Shown: one piece after another, positions 1 to 7,593 of the stretch
Position numbering within the stretch: position 1 is the stretch's first letter
How the letters are laid out: each line of letters begins with the position of its first letter
NCBI GenBank assembly: GCA_910588865.1
Contig: CAJUSJ010000080.1
Coordinates: forward strand, 1 to 18,484
Direction: 5' to 3'
DNA length: 18,484 bases
From: an uncultured Lachnospiraceae bacterium
GTDB lineage: Bacteria; Bacillota; Clostridia; Lachnospirales; Lachnospiraceae
Notes under the pieces: model-generated
Database searches by the model: none
What the model saw: the letters and a program-made list of their open reading frames with translations, nothing else
What the model was told of the DNA's origin: nothing
Program-made: the position numbers and the translations under genes

Positions 1-41
1 GCACTCATCAGAGTTACAACCATTACAAGTAATGTTTTCAT
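1..41 (-). CDS. possible start of a signal-peptide protein, cut by the window edge
   Basis: On the minus strand an ATG at 41 opens a frame that stays open to the window edge. It reads MKTLLVMVVTLMS, a Lys followed by a hydrophobic run as in a signal peptide or membrane anchor. An in-frame stop lies just upstream at 59-57. There is no good ribosome binding site, and only 13 codons are visible, so this may be chance. It would be downstream of, and co-directional with, the 298-residue gene. I see nothing else in 42-146. Confidence 0.25.
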   Translation of the reverse strand, partial: MKTLLVMVVTLMS

Positions 42-146
42 GACATAAACAACAGGCTAATCCACACCTCGCGATCCCGAGTTCTCTTTTCACTTGATTT
101 TCTCCTTAACATTTATATTGCTTCTCTCGCAATGTCTGAACTCACG

Positions 147-1043
147 CTATTTCCGGATGTCGACCCTGGATGTCTCCATAGGCGCTTCATAGGACTGAGC
201 AACCAGGTAAGCGGCTTTGGCCCGGGCGAATTGGGGGGCCTCCGACGGTTCTTCTGTCTGGGCAGGAGCCTCTTCCATGGCCCATCGGGCTTCCTCATCT
301 AAAATAGCTCTCATGATGCTCCCCTCTTCGGCGGCGTCATCGGCGGCTGCTTCCCGCGCCGGTATCAGTTTTTCCACATCCATTTCCTGCTCTGGCATCA
401 GTTTTTTCGTATCCGTTTCCTGTGCCTCGTTTTCGATCTCATCGTTCTCATCGGGCCGCGTTTTTTCTCCTTCAGGGAGATGTTGGTAGTCCGAGCTGTC
501 CATAAATGTATGCATGGTATCGTCAAGAGCGGCGGCCCGAAAGTACTCAACGCTAAACAGCTTTTGCTTTTCTTCACTGGAAATGGAAGGATTGTTCCGG
601 ATAGCATTGATCCGTTTTACAGCAGTGGCGGCATAGTCGGCTTTCAGCTTCTCCACTTCTTCCTTAGTCGTACAGGATGCCAGCGCCTTCTCATAGACGA
701 TACGCTCCTGCTCGATCTTTTTGGCTACCTGATAGATGGAACGGTTATGGTTCTTCAGATACAGCATCTCCTCGCCGCTAAGTTTTTTCCCGGCGGTCAT
801 CTTCAGTTCGATGTCCATTTCCATCTGGCAGGAACGGTCATCCTGAGAATGACGGAGCTCATCCAGCTGTTTGTGAAACGCGTCATCGGCAGAGACCCCA
901 TTGTCCGGAGAATAGTCATTGTCCTCCAGCCTTTTCTGCCATTTCATGCCCATCTCCATGCCTTTCATATAAGAATTTATGGAAGTGACCAACATTATAC
1001 CCATACAAAAATCCCCATTTCTTTTCAAAATCTTCTGGCCCAT
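147..1043 (-). CDS. hypothetical protein, 298 aa, acidic and coiled-coil-like
   Basis: I do not recognise the family. The protein is hydrophilic and probably cytoplasmic, with no convincing signal peptide or membrane helix. The middle (about residues 85-160) is Lys/Glu/Ala-rich and looks helical or coiled coil. The C-terminal third is acidic and carries two adjacent imperfect 11-residue repeats, DTKKLMPEQEM (211-221) and DVEKLIPAREA (222-232), followed by an Ala/Glu-rich low-complexity tail. Two starts are possible: ATG at 1043, with AACAGG about 7 bases upstream, and ATG at 1004 (residue 14), with GGGGA about 7 bases upstream. The second begins MGIMLVTSINSYMKG and may be the true start. The gene is read away from the MerR/DUF5722 pair, so the two units are divergent around 1044-1180. 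A weak possible promoter on the minus strand (TTAAGA, 18 bases, TATATA) lies in that gap. The long open frame is the main evidence that it is real. Confidence 0.72.
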   Translation of the reverse strand: MGQKILKRNGDFCMGIMLVTSINSYMKGMEMGMKWQKRLEDNDYSPDNGVSADDAFHKQLDELRHSQDDRSCQMEMDIELKMTAGKKLSGEEMLYLKNHNRSIYQVAKKIEQERIVYEKALASCTTKEEVEKLKADYAATAVKRINAIRNNPSISSEEKQKLFSVEYFRAAALDDTMHTFMDSSDYQHLPEGEKTRPDENDEIENEAQETDTKKLMPEQEMDVEKLIPAREAAADDAAEEGSIMRAILDEEARWAMEEAPAQTEEPSEAPQFARAKAAYLVAQSYEAPMETSRVDIRK

Positions 1044-1181
1044 TCAAATACCTGTTGTTTTATATATCGTCTGGGCAAGGGAAATCTTAATCGTTCTCTC
1101 CGCCTTTCCATGACCAACATACACCTGCAGGTTAACTTAATCCCTCTTCTTATATTTTAGGTCACAAAGAGTCCTTAACCG

Positions 1182-1209
1182 TTGAAAAATGGCCGAAATA
1201 TGCTATAAT
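1182..1209 (+). promoter_or_regulatory. strong sigma-A promoter with extended -10
   Basis: TTGAAA at 1182-1187 and a perfect TATAAT at 1204-1209 are separated by 16 bases. TG one base before the -10 box makes it an extended -10. Transcription would start near 1216, so it would drive the MerR-like frame and the coupled secreted protein. Oddly, the -10 overlaps the place where the N-terminus of the MerR protein should be encoded. Confidence 0.7.
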
Positions 1210-1487
1210 GGAATCATAGAAAGGCAGGGCTTTCCCCTCATACAATTCGTTTTTATCCGCGGGAAGGCTTGTTCCCTTCCATTGAACGGGCTCCCAATGA
1301 CACGAGGCTGTTTAACGAAGAAAACATTGAAACCTTTTATGTGATTGAATGCATGAAACGCCGCGGTATGACCATCAGTCAGATTCGACAATATATGGTT
1401 TCCTATCTTGAGATGACAGGGACTCCCATGTTACAATTGAAAGCGATCAAGGCAAAAATCTTTTTGCAAAGGGGACAGAAATTATGA
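1189..1487 (+). pseudogene. MerR-family regulator, N-terminus broken or frameshifted
   Basis: The frame from 1212 to the TGA at 1485-1487 encodes a clear MerR-type DNA-binding half. GLSPHTIRFY and REGLF (helix-turn-helix and wing, 1227-1274) are followed by NDTRLFNEENIE and CMKRRGMTISQIRQYM, then a short helical tail ending LQRGQKL. MerR proteins activate or repress nearby genes by bending the promoter DNA. No ATG is in this frame: it opens after a TAA at 1206, and the only start codon, TTG 1269, lies inside the domain. An ATG at 1189 is in another frame (MAEICYNGIIE) and could supply the missing first helix if one base were added or lost near 1210-1222. Only about 70 codons follow, so the effector domain is very short. 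The stop overlaps the next start as ATGA, implying the pair was once, or still is, translationally coupled. The family call is firm; whether it is functional is not. Confidence 0.68.
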
Positions 1488-2599
1488 AAAATACGAGAAG
1501 AATCGCCGGGGCCCTGGCTGCGGCAGTGCTCTGCGCTTGTACGCCATTTCCGGCATACGCGGACTTTTACCAGGAGCCGGCCAATATCAAAGGCGTGCTG
1601 ATCAACAGTGAAGATGAGGTGGAATTGGCGGCCCAGCTGGGGGTGTCCCAGGTTATCACCAATTTCCCCATGTCATGGGCATTTGATTCCAGCAGGATGA
1701 ACGCTTATGAAAGCTATCTGAATGCGATGAAACGAGCCGGGATTTCGGTGACAGTCATCGTTCTCAATGACTGGGCCGCCTCCTCCTACAGCCCTCTTCT
1801 GCTGCCTGTGTCCCAGCCAGCAGAGGCCAATTATTACGCCTTCAACACCTTGAGCGAAGAAGGACTGGACGCTACCCGAAAGGCCGCCAGCCTGGTAACA
1901 GGCAGATTCAAGGACCTGGTGTCCAACTGGGTGATCGGCAACGAGGTCAATGACGGGCAGGCCTGGAACTACATCGGCGCCATGGATATTGATTCCTACT
2001 GCTCCAACTACGCCACAGCTTTCCGCACCTGGTATGATGCCGTCAAAGGTGTCAACAGTCTTGCCCGGGTGTATATTCCATTTGATTTCCGATGGAACGC
2101 GGGGCAGGTGGAAGGGTTCAAATTCGGTGTCATGGACATGCTTCCAAGGCTCAACAATCTGCTTAGGGACACGGATTACGGTATCGCCCGGCATGCCTAT
2201 CCGGAAGAATTTGACGACCCGGTATTTGCCGACGACCGCTATGCCCTGGAACAGGCCAACACCCCAATCATCAATTTAAAAAACCTCCATATACTCACCG
2301 ATTACATGAGCCAGGGGGACATGCTTTCTCCCGCGGGGGTTCCTCGCCATCTGATTCTGTCAGAACAGGGATTCACCTCCCTCTCCCCGGCCCGGGGAGG
2401 TCAATGTGAAGAATTGCAGGCCCAATGTATCGTTCAGGCATACGAGGCGGCGGCAGCCAACCCTCTTGTGGAAGCCTTCATGCTGAACCGCCTACGGGAC
2501 GAGCAGATACTTATTGACCAGAACTATGCCTTTGGCCTTCTGGATGTGGAGGGCAACCGGAAATTAAGCTGGGATGCCTATGAAAATCTGGGGAAATAG
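1484..2599 (+). CDS. secreted clan GH-A-like glycosidase (DUF5722-like)
   Basis: This is a 371-residue exported protein. A Sec signal peptide is visible (basic MKNTRRI, hydrophobic 8-19), with cleavage most likely after AYA at residue 26. The mature part resembles TIM-barrel glycoside hydrolases of clan GH-A: VIGNEVN places a Glu at 154 where the acid/base catalyst follows Asn, and ILSEQGF places Glu 294 where the nucleophile sits at the end of a strand. The ~140-residue spacing fits that clan. From memory the overall sequence resembles the DUF5722 group; the substrate is unknown. The start overlaps the MerR-like frame by four bases (ATGA), and an AGGGGACA ribosome binding site lies about 9 bases upstream. 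It is probably transcribed from the promoter at 1182-1209 and controlled by the MerR protein if that is functional. A Cys pair near the end of the signal peptide is not a good lipobox. Confidence 0.8.
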   Translation: MKNTRRIAGALAAAVLCACTPFPAYADFYQEPANIKGVLINSEDEVELAAQLGVSQVITNFPMSWAFDSSRMNAYESYLNAMKRAGISVTVIVLNDWAASSYSPLLLPVSQPAEANYYAFNTLSEEGLDATRKAASLVTGRFKDLVSNWVIGNEVNDGQAWNYIGAMDIDSYCSNYATAFRTWYDAVKGVNSLARVYIPFDFRWNAGQVEGFKFGVMDMLPRLNNLLRDTDYGIARHAYPEEFDDPVFADDRYALEQANTPIINLKNLHILTDYMSQGDMLSPAGVPRHLILSEQGFTSLSPARGGQCEELQAQCIVQAYEAAAANPLVEAFMLNRLRDEQILIDQNYAFGLLDVEGNRKLSWDAYENLGK

Positions 2600-2690
2600 C
2601 CGCCAAATCCATCAACCTGTCAGCCAGCAGGATACCGCCGTTGCCATGATTCGGGCCGGATTCTCCAAATCGCTCTGATTTCTTTCCTGG

Positions 2691-3284
2691 TCATTGCTTT
2701 TTCGCCAGCATCCACCCCATCACATGGACGGCCTGCTGGAACCTGCCGGTACGGATAAGCTCCTCGATCTCCTCTTCCCCGTGAAGCTCCACATTCAGGA
2801 ACTCTGTCTCATCCAATTCCTGCCCGCTGACCTTTCGGCAATTTTTTGCCATGTACACATGGGCATAATTGTCCGCGATGGTGGCATTAGAAGGAATTGT
2901 GATCAGGTGTGTCCATTCATCGGATAAGTAGCCTGTCTCCTCTAAAAGCTCCCTTTTTGCCGCGGCAAGGGCGTCCTCACCGGAAGCGTCATCCCGTCCG
3001 GTCCGGTACTCCTTTCCGTCCGACCGCTCCAGACCTCCTGCGGGAAATTCGGTGGTTACCTCCTTTATGCCCTGGCGGAACTGCCTGACGCACAGGTAAT
3101 TTCCCTCCTGGTCTGACGCCACAATGACGACATAGTCCCTGCGGCTGTAGGTATAAAAGGGTTCAAATACCCTTCCGTCGGGAAGGCGGTAAGCGGACCG
3201 CCGGAAATCAATCCACTCATCCCGTATCATGTGCTCTGTGCTGACTTCCTGCCACATCAGATCCTCTCTGTCGTCTGTTCTCAT
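2691..3284 (-). CDS. Nudix hydrolase, ADP-ribose pyrophosphatase-like
   Basis: This 197-residue cytoplasmic enzyme probably hydrolyses a nucleoside diphosphate linked to another group, such as ADP-ribose. The N-terminal part (WIDFRRSAYRLPDG, RRDYVVIVA, CVRQFRQG, TEFPAGGLE) matches the ADP-ribose pyrophosphatase-type layout. The Nudix box helix is intact (EDALAAAKRELLEETGY), with the metal-binding Glu residues in REXXEE. About 15 extra charged residues lie between the conserved Gly of AGG and the first Glu of the box, which is unusual. The start at 3284 has AGGGGAGA about 8-9 bases upstream. ATG 3257 with AGAGGA is an alternative nine residues later. The open frame extends further upstream, but that part reads as non-coding. 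The gene converges with the DUF5722-like gene; I see no clear terminator in the 91-base gap. Confidence 0.88.
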   Translation of the reverse strand: MRTDDREDLMWQEVSTEHMIRDEWIDFRRSAYRLPDGRVFEPFYTYSRRDYVVIVASDQEGNYLCVRQFRQGIKEVTTEFPAGGLERSDGKEYRTGRDDASGEDALAAAKRELLEETGYLSDEWTHLITIPSNATIADNYAHVYMAKNCRKVSGQELDETEFLNVELHGEEEIEELIRTGRFQQAVHVMGWMLAKKQ

Positions 3285-3368
3285 GTCCTGTCTCTCCCCT
3301 CTGTCTGTTTGGCCCCATAACGTCTGGTTTTCCCAGAGCCGCTTTGCCTTTCTTGGCTTATATAGGGC

Positions 3369-3377
3369 AGTATAGCA
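3369..3377 (-). promoter_or_regulatory. extended -10 promoter for the Nudix gene
   Basis: On the minus strand TGC-TATACT (3377-3369) is an extended -10 element about 85 bases upstream of the Nudix start. No good -35 box is seen, which is common for extended -10 promoters. Confidence 0.45.
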
Positions 3378-3504
3378 TAGGGGTGGGGATAAATCCAGCA
3401 TCTTGACGCCTCTTTCCCCACAGATTATAATCAATAGAGAACATTCACCCCAGTCCAGAGTCCAACCAGCCAAAAGTTACTAAGAATCTCATAAAGTTAC
3501 TATA

Positions 3505-3513
3505 TGTTATAAT
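3505..3513 (+). promoter_or_regulatory. extended -10 promoter upstream of the GH28-like gene
   Basis: TGT-TATAAT at 3505-3513 is a perfect -10 with the TG extension, in an AT-rich stretch about 280 bases before the GH28-like start. The -35 region is poor. If used, it gives a leader of about 275 bases, long enough to hold regulatory structure. Two TTGACA hexamers nearby (3514-3519, 3566-3571) have no -10 box at a proper distance. Confidence 0.42.
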
Positions 3514-3593
3514 TTGACAAAAGCATATAATTATAGTTAAGAACAGGCGGCGCGAATAAAGCATATTGACAAATATATCAGTCTCCAGGAAGC

Positions 3594-3680
3594 ATGAGAA
3601 TGGATAAATTTAATAATAATCCTTATGATTTTTCCACAAATATATGCATTTTATCATGCCCGGCGGCAGGTGTCACATAG
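3594..3680 (+). CDS. possible 26-28-residue leader peptide
   Basis: Two in-frame ATGs (3594 and 3600) open a small frame ending at TAG 3678-3680, with AGGA at 3587-3590. The peptide begins MDKFNNNPYDFS and ends in a short Cys/Ala/Gly-rich tail. It lies in the long leader of the GH28-like gene. There is no homology evidence that I can offer, and the size makes chance likely. It is listed because the leader is otherwise empty of genes. Confidence 0.22.
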   Translation: MRMDKFNNNPYDFSTNICILSCPAAGVT

Positions 3681-3710
3681 GCGTGCCCGCGTCAAAGCCC
3701 TGAAAACCAG

Positions 3711-3777
3711 AAAGGAGGATTAGGGAGGAACCCGCGTTTTAACAAGATTGATCAACAAAATATCAGTTTTCGCGAAA
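3711..3777 (+). promoter_or_regulatory. leader with orphan Shine-Dalgarno and palindrome
   Basis: AAAGGAGG at 3711-3718 is a near-perfect ribosome binding site, and GGGAGGAA follows at 3723-3730, but no ATG or GTG lies at a usable distance. The first start codon is TTG 3748, which opens a 15-codon frame that ends one base before the GH28-like ATG. A 10-base perfect palindrome TTTCGCGAAA sits at 3768-3777, 19 bases before that ATG, and could be an operator or a small hairpin. Function is unknown. Confidence 0.3.
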
Positions 3778-3796
3778 GATAGGAAAGAAGGTTAAT

Positions 3797-6700
3797 ATGA
3801 CACAATTTTTAGGAAATCTTCCCAGGAAGTTCAGACGGCGCATGGCCCAGTGCCTTACCGCGGCCTTAGCGGCAGGCACAGTCATGATGCCCGCCTACGG
3901 CGCAAGCGGCCTGGCTTCAGAGAGTCTTGGACTTAAGGGAGCAAATTACATTGATCTGTCCGGCAAGAACGAGTACAAGGGCGTCAAGCTGGCTACGGGA
4001 GCCACCGTTACCAAAGGGGTTCTGGCAAAAGACGATAACAGAGTCAACATCGAGGATTTCGGAGCCGTCGCCCTGGAAAACCGGGCCGAGGATGATGAGG
4101 ATACCCATGCTATCGAGAACACAAAGGCTATCAATGAGGCCATCCAGTCTTTAGCCATGGACGGCGGAGAGATCCTGGTTCCCGCCGGAACCTTCCGGGT
4201 CTACACCATTGAGCTGGAGAGCAATGTCAACATCTACCTGGAGGAGGGAGCGGTACTCCAGGCCGCCAAGACCGAGATGTATGACCGTCAGGGCAATATC
4301 ACATCAGAAGCTGAGGATTACGACGAGGACGGCACCCCCGGCAACTATCTGCAGCCGGAGGTCAACATTTACGCGGGACTTCAGGACGGCGGACATACCT
4401 ATTTTGCCAACAGTATGCTCTACGCCGCTGACAAAGAGAACATCATGATCTACGGCGAAGGCCGTCTGGACGGCAGCCAGATGAATGATGAGGGAAGTCT
4501 TGACCAGGTTCTCTCCGGAGGAGATCCAGGCAACCCAAGATACCGCACAGGACAGATAGAGACCTGGTACGGCAACAAGGCCATTGCCCTGCTTCGCTGC
4601 GAGAACGTGGTTCTGTCTGATTTTGATATCCTCAATGGCGGACACTTTGCCGTTATTATGGAAGGCACCAAGAACATGCTGGTTGACAACATGGTTATTG
4701 ATACCAACCGGGATGCTTTCAATATTGACTGCGGTCAGGATGTCACCATTCAGAACTCCCATTTCAACTCCCTGACAGATGACGCTATCGTGTTCAAGGC
4801 CTCTTATGGCGCCGGAATCATGATGCCGGTCGAGAACTGTCTGGTAAAGAACTGTATCGTCAGCGGTTATGACGCTGGTTCCGTTTTAGCTGGTACATAC
4901 ACCACGGACAAGCAGGTTGCCACGGACCTGTGCGGCCCCACCGCCAGGATTAAGTTCGGTACCGAATCCACCTGCGGCTACAACACCGTGACCATCGACG
5001 GCGTGAAGTTCCAGCGCTCCAGAGGTTTCTGTCTGGAATCCGTTGATGGTTCCGCGATCCATGACATTATCATGGTTAACGCCGAGATGGACACCATCAG
5101 CAGCTCCCCCATCTATATCCGTATCGGAAACCGGGGCCGCTACCCGGTGACCGGCAACAGCACAGAACCCCTTGTAAACGCCTCCAACAATGTGCGTCTC
5201 ACCAACTCCGGCTGGGTGCTTCCCCTCAACAGCGAGGACTCTGAATATGAGTGGACAGAATACCCCATCAGGCAGTATTTCCCGGCTTACAACTATCTGT
5301 CCGGCAATGACAAGGTGGAGATGCCCAACGGAACCACCATTGATATCGTCAATCAGGAAGAGCCTGCCCGAATCAACGAGAACAACTTCTTTGAGGCTGA
5401 GGACGGCACTCTCTACGAGTACAAGTGGGATTCCCAGACCCATGAATATGTGGTCAATTACGACAAGAAGATCAAGATTGCCACTGACTCTGACGCTGAG
5501 AAGGCTTCCCCTTCCAACGCGGTTGACGAGAGATATTATTACGGCGACGCTGTAGGTTACAGCGGGCTGGCAACCGCTTACAATATTTATGTAGGCAACG
5601 TGAAGATCACCAATGTAGATCCACGTTACCCCATCACCCTTACAGGTCTGGTAGACAGCAAAATTGAGAACGTGACCTTTGAGGACATTGACGTAACTTA
5701 CAGAGGCGGACTGAGGATGCAGGATGCTGTTGAGCAGCAACTTGTGAAAACCGCTTGGGAGTACACTCAGTACATGACCGCTCCTGCCACACAGACTCTT
5801 TACTGGCTGTCCAACACCTTCTTCTCCAAGAGGGCTTCCCTGCTTCCGAGAGTGATCTGGGATGACACCAGGGAAGAGTGGGTAGACGAGCCCTACAATG
5901 TTCCTGAGATGCAGGAGCAGTATCCGGAGCCAAGCAACTTTGGTATCCTTCCGGCATATGGAATGTATGCCCGCCATGTAGACGGACTGAAGCTTAAGAA
6001 TGTCACCTTCGGCTTTGAGATCGAGGACGAGAGACACGCGGTTGTTCTCGACGACTGCCAGAATGTGAACTTTGACAGCTTCAAGGCAGATGTAAAGGAT
6101 GACGTAAAGCTGGTTGCCCAGATCAGCAACAACTACAAGAGAAAATCCGGTTTTGAGTATGTTCCCAACCAGCCATACTTGAAGACCGAGTGCAAGAACA
6201 TCACTGGCCTGAATACAGAGGATGTGTATACCCATACCGTAAACGCTCCTGAGCCAAGCACTCCAAAGGACAGCCTGTATTCCAAGGAGACCGTGGCCAG
6301 CGTGGATACTGGTTACGAGTACGGCGAGAACGTATGGACCTACAACGGAGAGGAATTTGATCTTCCTGTAACCGTACATCGCCCGTTCTTCTCCAACATG
6401 GACCAGAAAGTCACAGAGGGACAGGATGTAAGCTTTATGGTTGAGGCGAGAAACCCGGCGGCAGAGCGGGATGGTGAGCGGGATCAGGCCGCTTCCGACG
6501 CCACACTGGAATACTCTGTTAAGAATCTGCCAGCCGGATCCAAGTTTGACCCGGCTACAAAGGAATTCACCTGGCCGGCTCCCAAGGCAGGCATTTACCA
6601 CGTAACCTTTACCGCGGACGACGGTGTGCTTCCTGTATCCACAACCGTAACCATTGAGGTGGGAGAATTCAGCAAGCTTGTCCAGGATGCGGAAGAGTAC

Positions 6701-7489
6701 CTGACAAAAGAACTGGAGGCCGCTCCTGTAAGGTCAACAACCGCGGGCACCAGCGAAGAGGCCGCGAAGGAAGCCCTTATGAACGCTATCCAGGATATCC
6801 TTGCCAAGTTTAACGCTGACAATAATATGTCCTTCCAACTTGTGGATCTGGAGGATGTAGAGTACAAGGCACCTGTCAACGGAACCAGGACCAATCCCCA
6901 GGGAGAGGACGGATACATCAAGGCCAACGCTGTTATGGGCTATTCCGCCCAGACAAGCGACGGCGCATCCGGTCAGGTCAATGTAAGCCTGAAAGCGGCT
7001 ACCATCAATCCCGGAACCGACTCCGGTACCGTGTCCATTCCGGTAGAGCTGGTTCTCAAGGCCACAGCTTATTCCAGCAGGGGCAGCGGCTCAGGCTCCG
7101 GTTCTTCCGGCTCCTCTTCTTCCAACCGCTCAGCGGCATCCGGTTCCTGGAAGAGCGACGCCAACGGCTGGTGGTATGAGAGAGCGGACGGAACCTACCC
7201 GGCAGCGGCATGGGAGTCTCTGGAGTGGAACGGGCAGTCCTGCTGGTACTACTTCAATGGGAGCGGCTACTGTGTAGGCGGATGGTTCACTGACGCCAAC
7301 GGAAGCACCTACTATCTCCACAACCAGCACGACGGCAACTTCGGCCGTATGTACACCGGCTGGAACGAGATCGACGGGAAGTCCTATTACTTTGAGCCTG
7401 TCGCGGGTCAGGATCAGGGACATCTCTACCGGAACACCACCACACCCGACGGCTACCAGGTAGACGAAAACGGCGCGTGGATCAACTAA
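3797..7489 (+). CDS. secreted GH28-like beta-helix protein with cell-wall-binding repeats
   Basis: This 1230-residue surface protein probably acts on pectin-type or other acidic polysaccharide. The signal peptide (1-36) has an Arg-rich start and ends near AYG-AS. Residues ~75-155 match the start of GH28/pectate-lyase-superfamily helices (DFGAVA, GGEILVPAGTFRV, NVNIYLEEGAVLQ). The active-site strip includes RDAFNID (D306, D311), DD 328-329 in LTDDAIVFK and RIK 384-386 in RIKFGTES, the expected order for polygalacturonases. The usual GHG motif between them is absent: the corresponding stretch reads SGYDAGS. More beta-helix follows to ~830, then a putative Ig/cadherin-like module ~865-955 (SKFDPATKEFTWPAPKAG), a helical linker, a Ser/Gly linker ~1093-1115 and choline-binding-type repeats 1115-1230 (NGWWYE, WYYFNGSG, TGWNEIDGKSYYF). 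The ribosome binding site GGAAAGAAGG is 5 bases before ATG. It is likely held on the cell wall. GH28-like is secure; substrate and activity are not. Confidence 0.85.
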   Translation: MTQFLGNLPRKFRRRMAQCLTAALAAGTVMMPAYGASGLASESLGLKGANYIDLSGKNEYKGVKLATGATVTKGVLAKDDNRVNIEDFGAVALENRAEDDEDTHAIENTKAINEAIQSLAMDGGEILVPAGTFRVYTIELESNVNIYLEEGAVLQAAKTEMYDRQGNITSEAEDYDEDGTPGNYLQPEVNIYAGLQDGGHTYFANSMLYAADKENIMIYGEGRLDGSQMNDEGSLDQVLSGGDPGNPRYRTGQIETWYGNKAIALLRCENVVLSDFDILNGGHFAVIMEGTKNMLVDNMVIDTNRDAFNIDCGQDVTIQNSHFNSLTDDAIVFKASYGAGIMMPVENCLVKNCIVSGYDAGSVLAGTYTTDKQVATDLCGPTARIKFGTESTCGYNTVTIDGVKFQRSRGFCLESVDGSAIHDIIMVNAEMDTISSSPIYIRIGNRGRYPVTGNSTEPLVNASNNVRLTNSGWVLPLNSEDSEYEWTEYPIRQYFPAYNYLSGNDKVEMPNGTTIDIVNQEEPARINENNFFEAEDGTLYEYKWDSQTHEYVVNYDKKIKIATDSDAEKASPSNAVDERYYYGDAVGYSGLATAYNIYVGNVKITNVDPRYPITLTGLVDSKIENVTFEDIDVTYRGGLRMQDAVEQQLVKTAWEYTQYMTAPATQTLYWLSNTFFSKRASLLPRVIWDDTREEWVDEPYNVPEMQEQYPEPSNFGILPAYGMYARHVDGLKLKNVTFGFEIEDERHAVVLDDCQNVNFDSFKADVKDDVKLVAQISNNYKRKSGFEYVPNQPYLKTECKNITGLNTEDVYTHTVNAPEPSTPKDSLYSKETVASVDTGYEYGENVWTYNGEEFDLPVTVHRPFFSNMDQKVTEGQDVSFMVEARNPAAERDGERDQAASDATLEYSVKNLPAGSKFDPATKEFTWPAPKAGIYHVTFTADDGVLPVSTTVTIEVGEFSKLVQDAEEYLTKELEAAPVRSTTAGTSEEAAKEALMNAIQDILAKFNADNNMSFQLVDLEDVEYKAPVNGTRTNPQGEDGYIKANAVMGYSAQTSDGASGQVNVSLKAATINPGTDSGTVSIPVELVLKATAYSSRGSGSGSGSSGSSSSNRSAASGSWKSDANGWWYERADGTYPAAAWESLEWNGQSCWYYFNGSGYCVGGWFTDANGSTYYLHNQHDGNFGRMYTGWNEIDGKSYYFEPVAGQDQGHLYRNTTTPDGYQVDENGAWIN

Positions 7490-7524
7490 AGATTCATATA
7501 TAAGATTACTGGGCCTTATGGCAG

Positions 7525-7561
7525 GGAGACGGAATTTTCTTGTTGGGAGAGTTCCGTCTCC
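7525..7561 (+). terminator. 10-bp hairpin after the GH28-like gene
   Basis: GGAGACGGAA (7525-7534) and TTCCGTCTCC (7552-7561) form a perfect 10-bp stem with a 17-base loop. It lies 35 bases after the GH28-like stop and 32 bases before the histidine kinase start. There is no T-run after it, so it may be a partial terminator, an mRNA stabiliser or a processing site between the two genes. Confidence 0.45.
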
Positions 7562-7593
7562 TTGTGAATTCCCGGCATTTATTTGGAGAGACT

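Noticed and set aside
1123..1132. ACCTGCAGGT palindrome
   Set aside because: A single 10-base palindrome with no second copy or clear relation to a promoter.
480..1160. 226-codon open frame on the plus strand
   Set aside because: Antisense to the 298-residue gene, hydrophobic composition typical of a shadow frame. The choice between strands here rests mainly on composition, so it is the least certain of these rejections.
1484..1561. Lipobox in the DUF5722-like signal peptide
   Set aside because: LCAC is a poor lipobox and a standard AYA cleavage site follows.
3285..3473. 63-codon N-terminal extension of the Nudix frame
   Set aside because: It has no family similarity and contains the likely promoter; good ribosome binding sites support starts at 3284 or 3257.
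3514..3571. Two TTGACA hexamers (3514-3519 and 3566-3571)
   Set aside because: Neither has a -10-like box at 16-18 bases.
4886..6601. 571-codon open frame on the minus strand
   Set aside because: It lies wholly inside the GH28-like gene, has no family features, and results from codon bias on the opposite strand.
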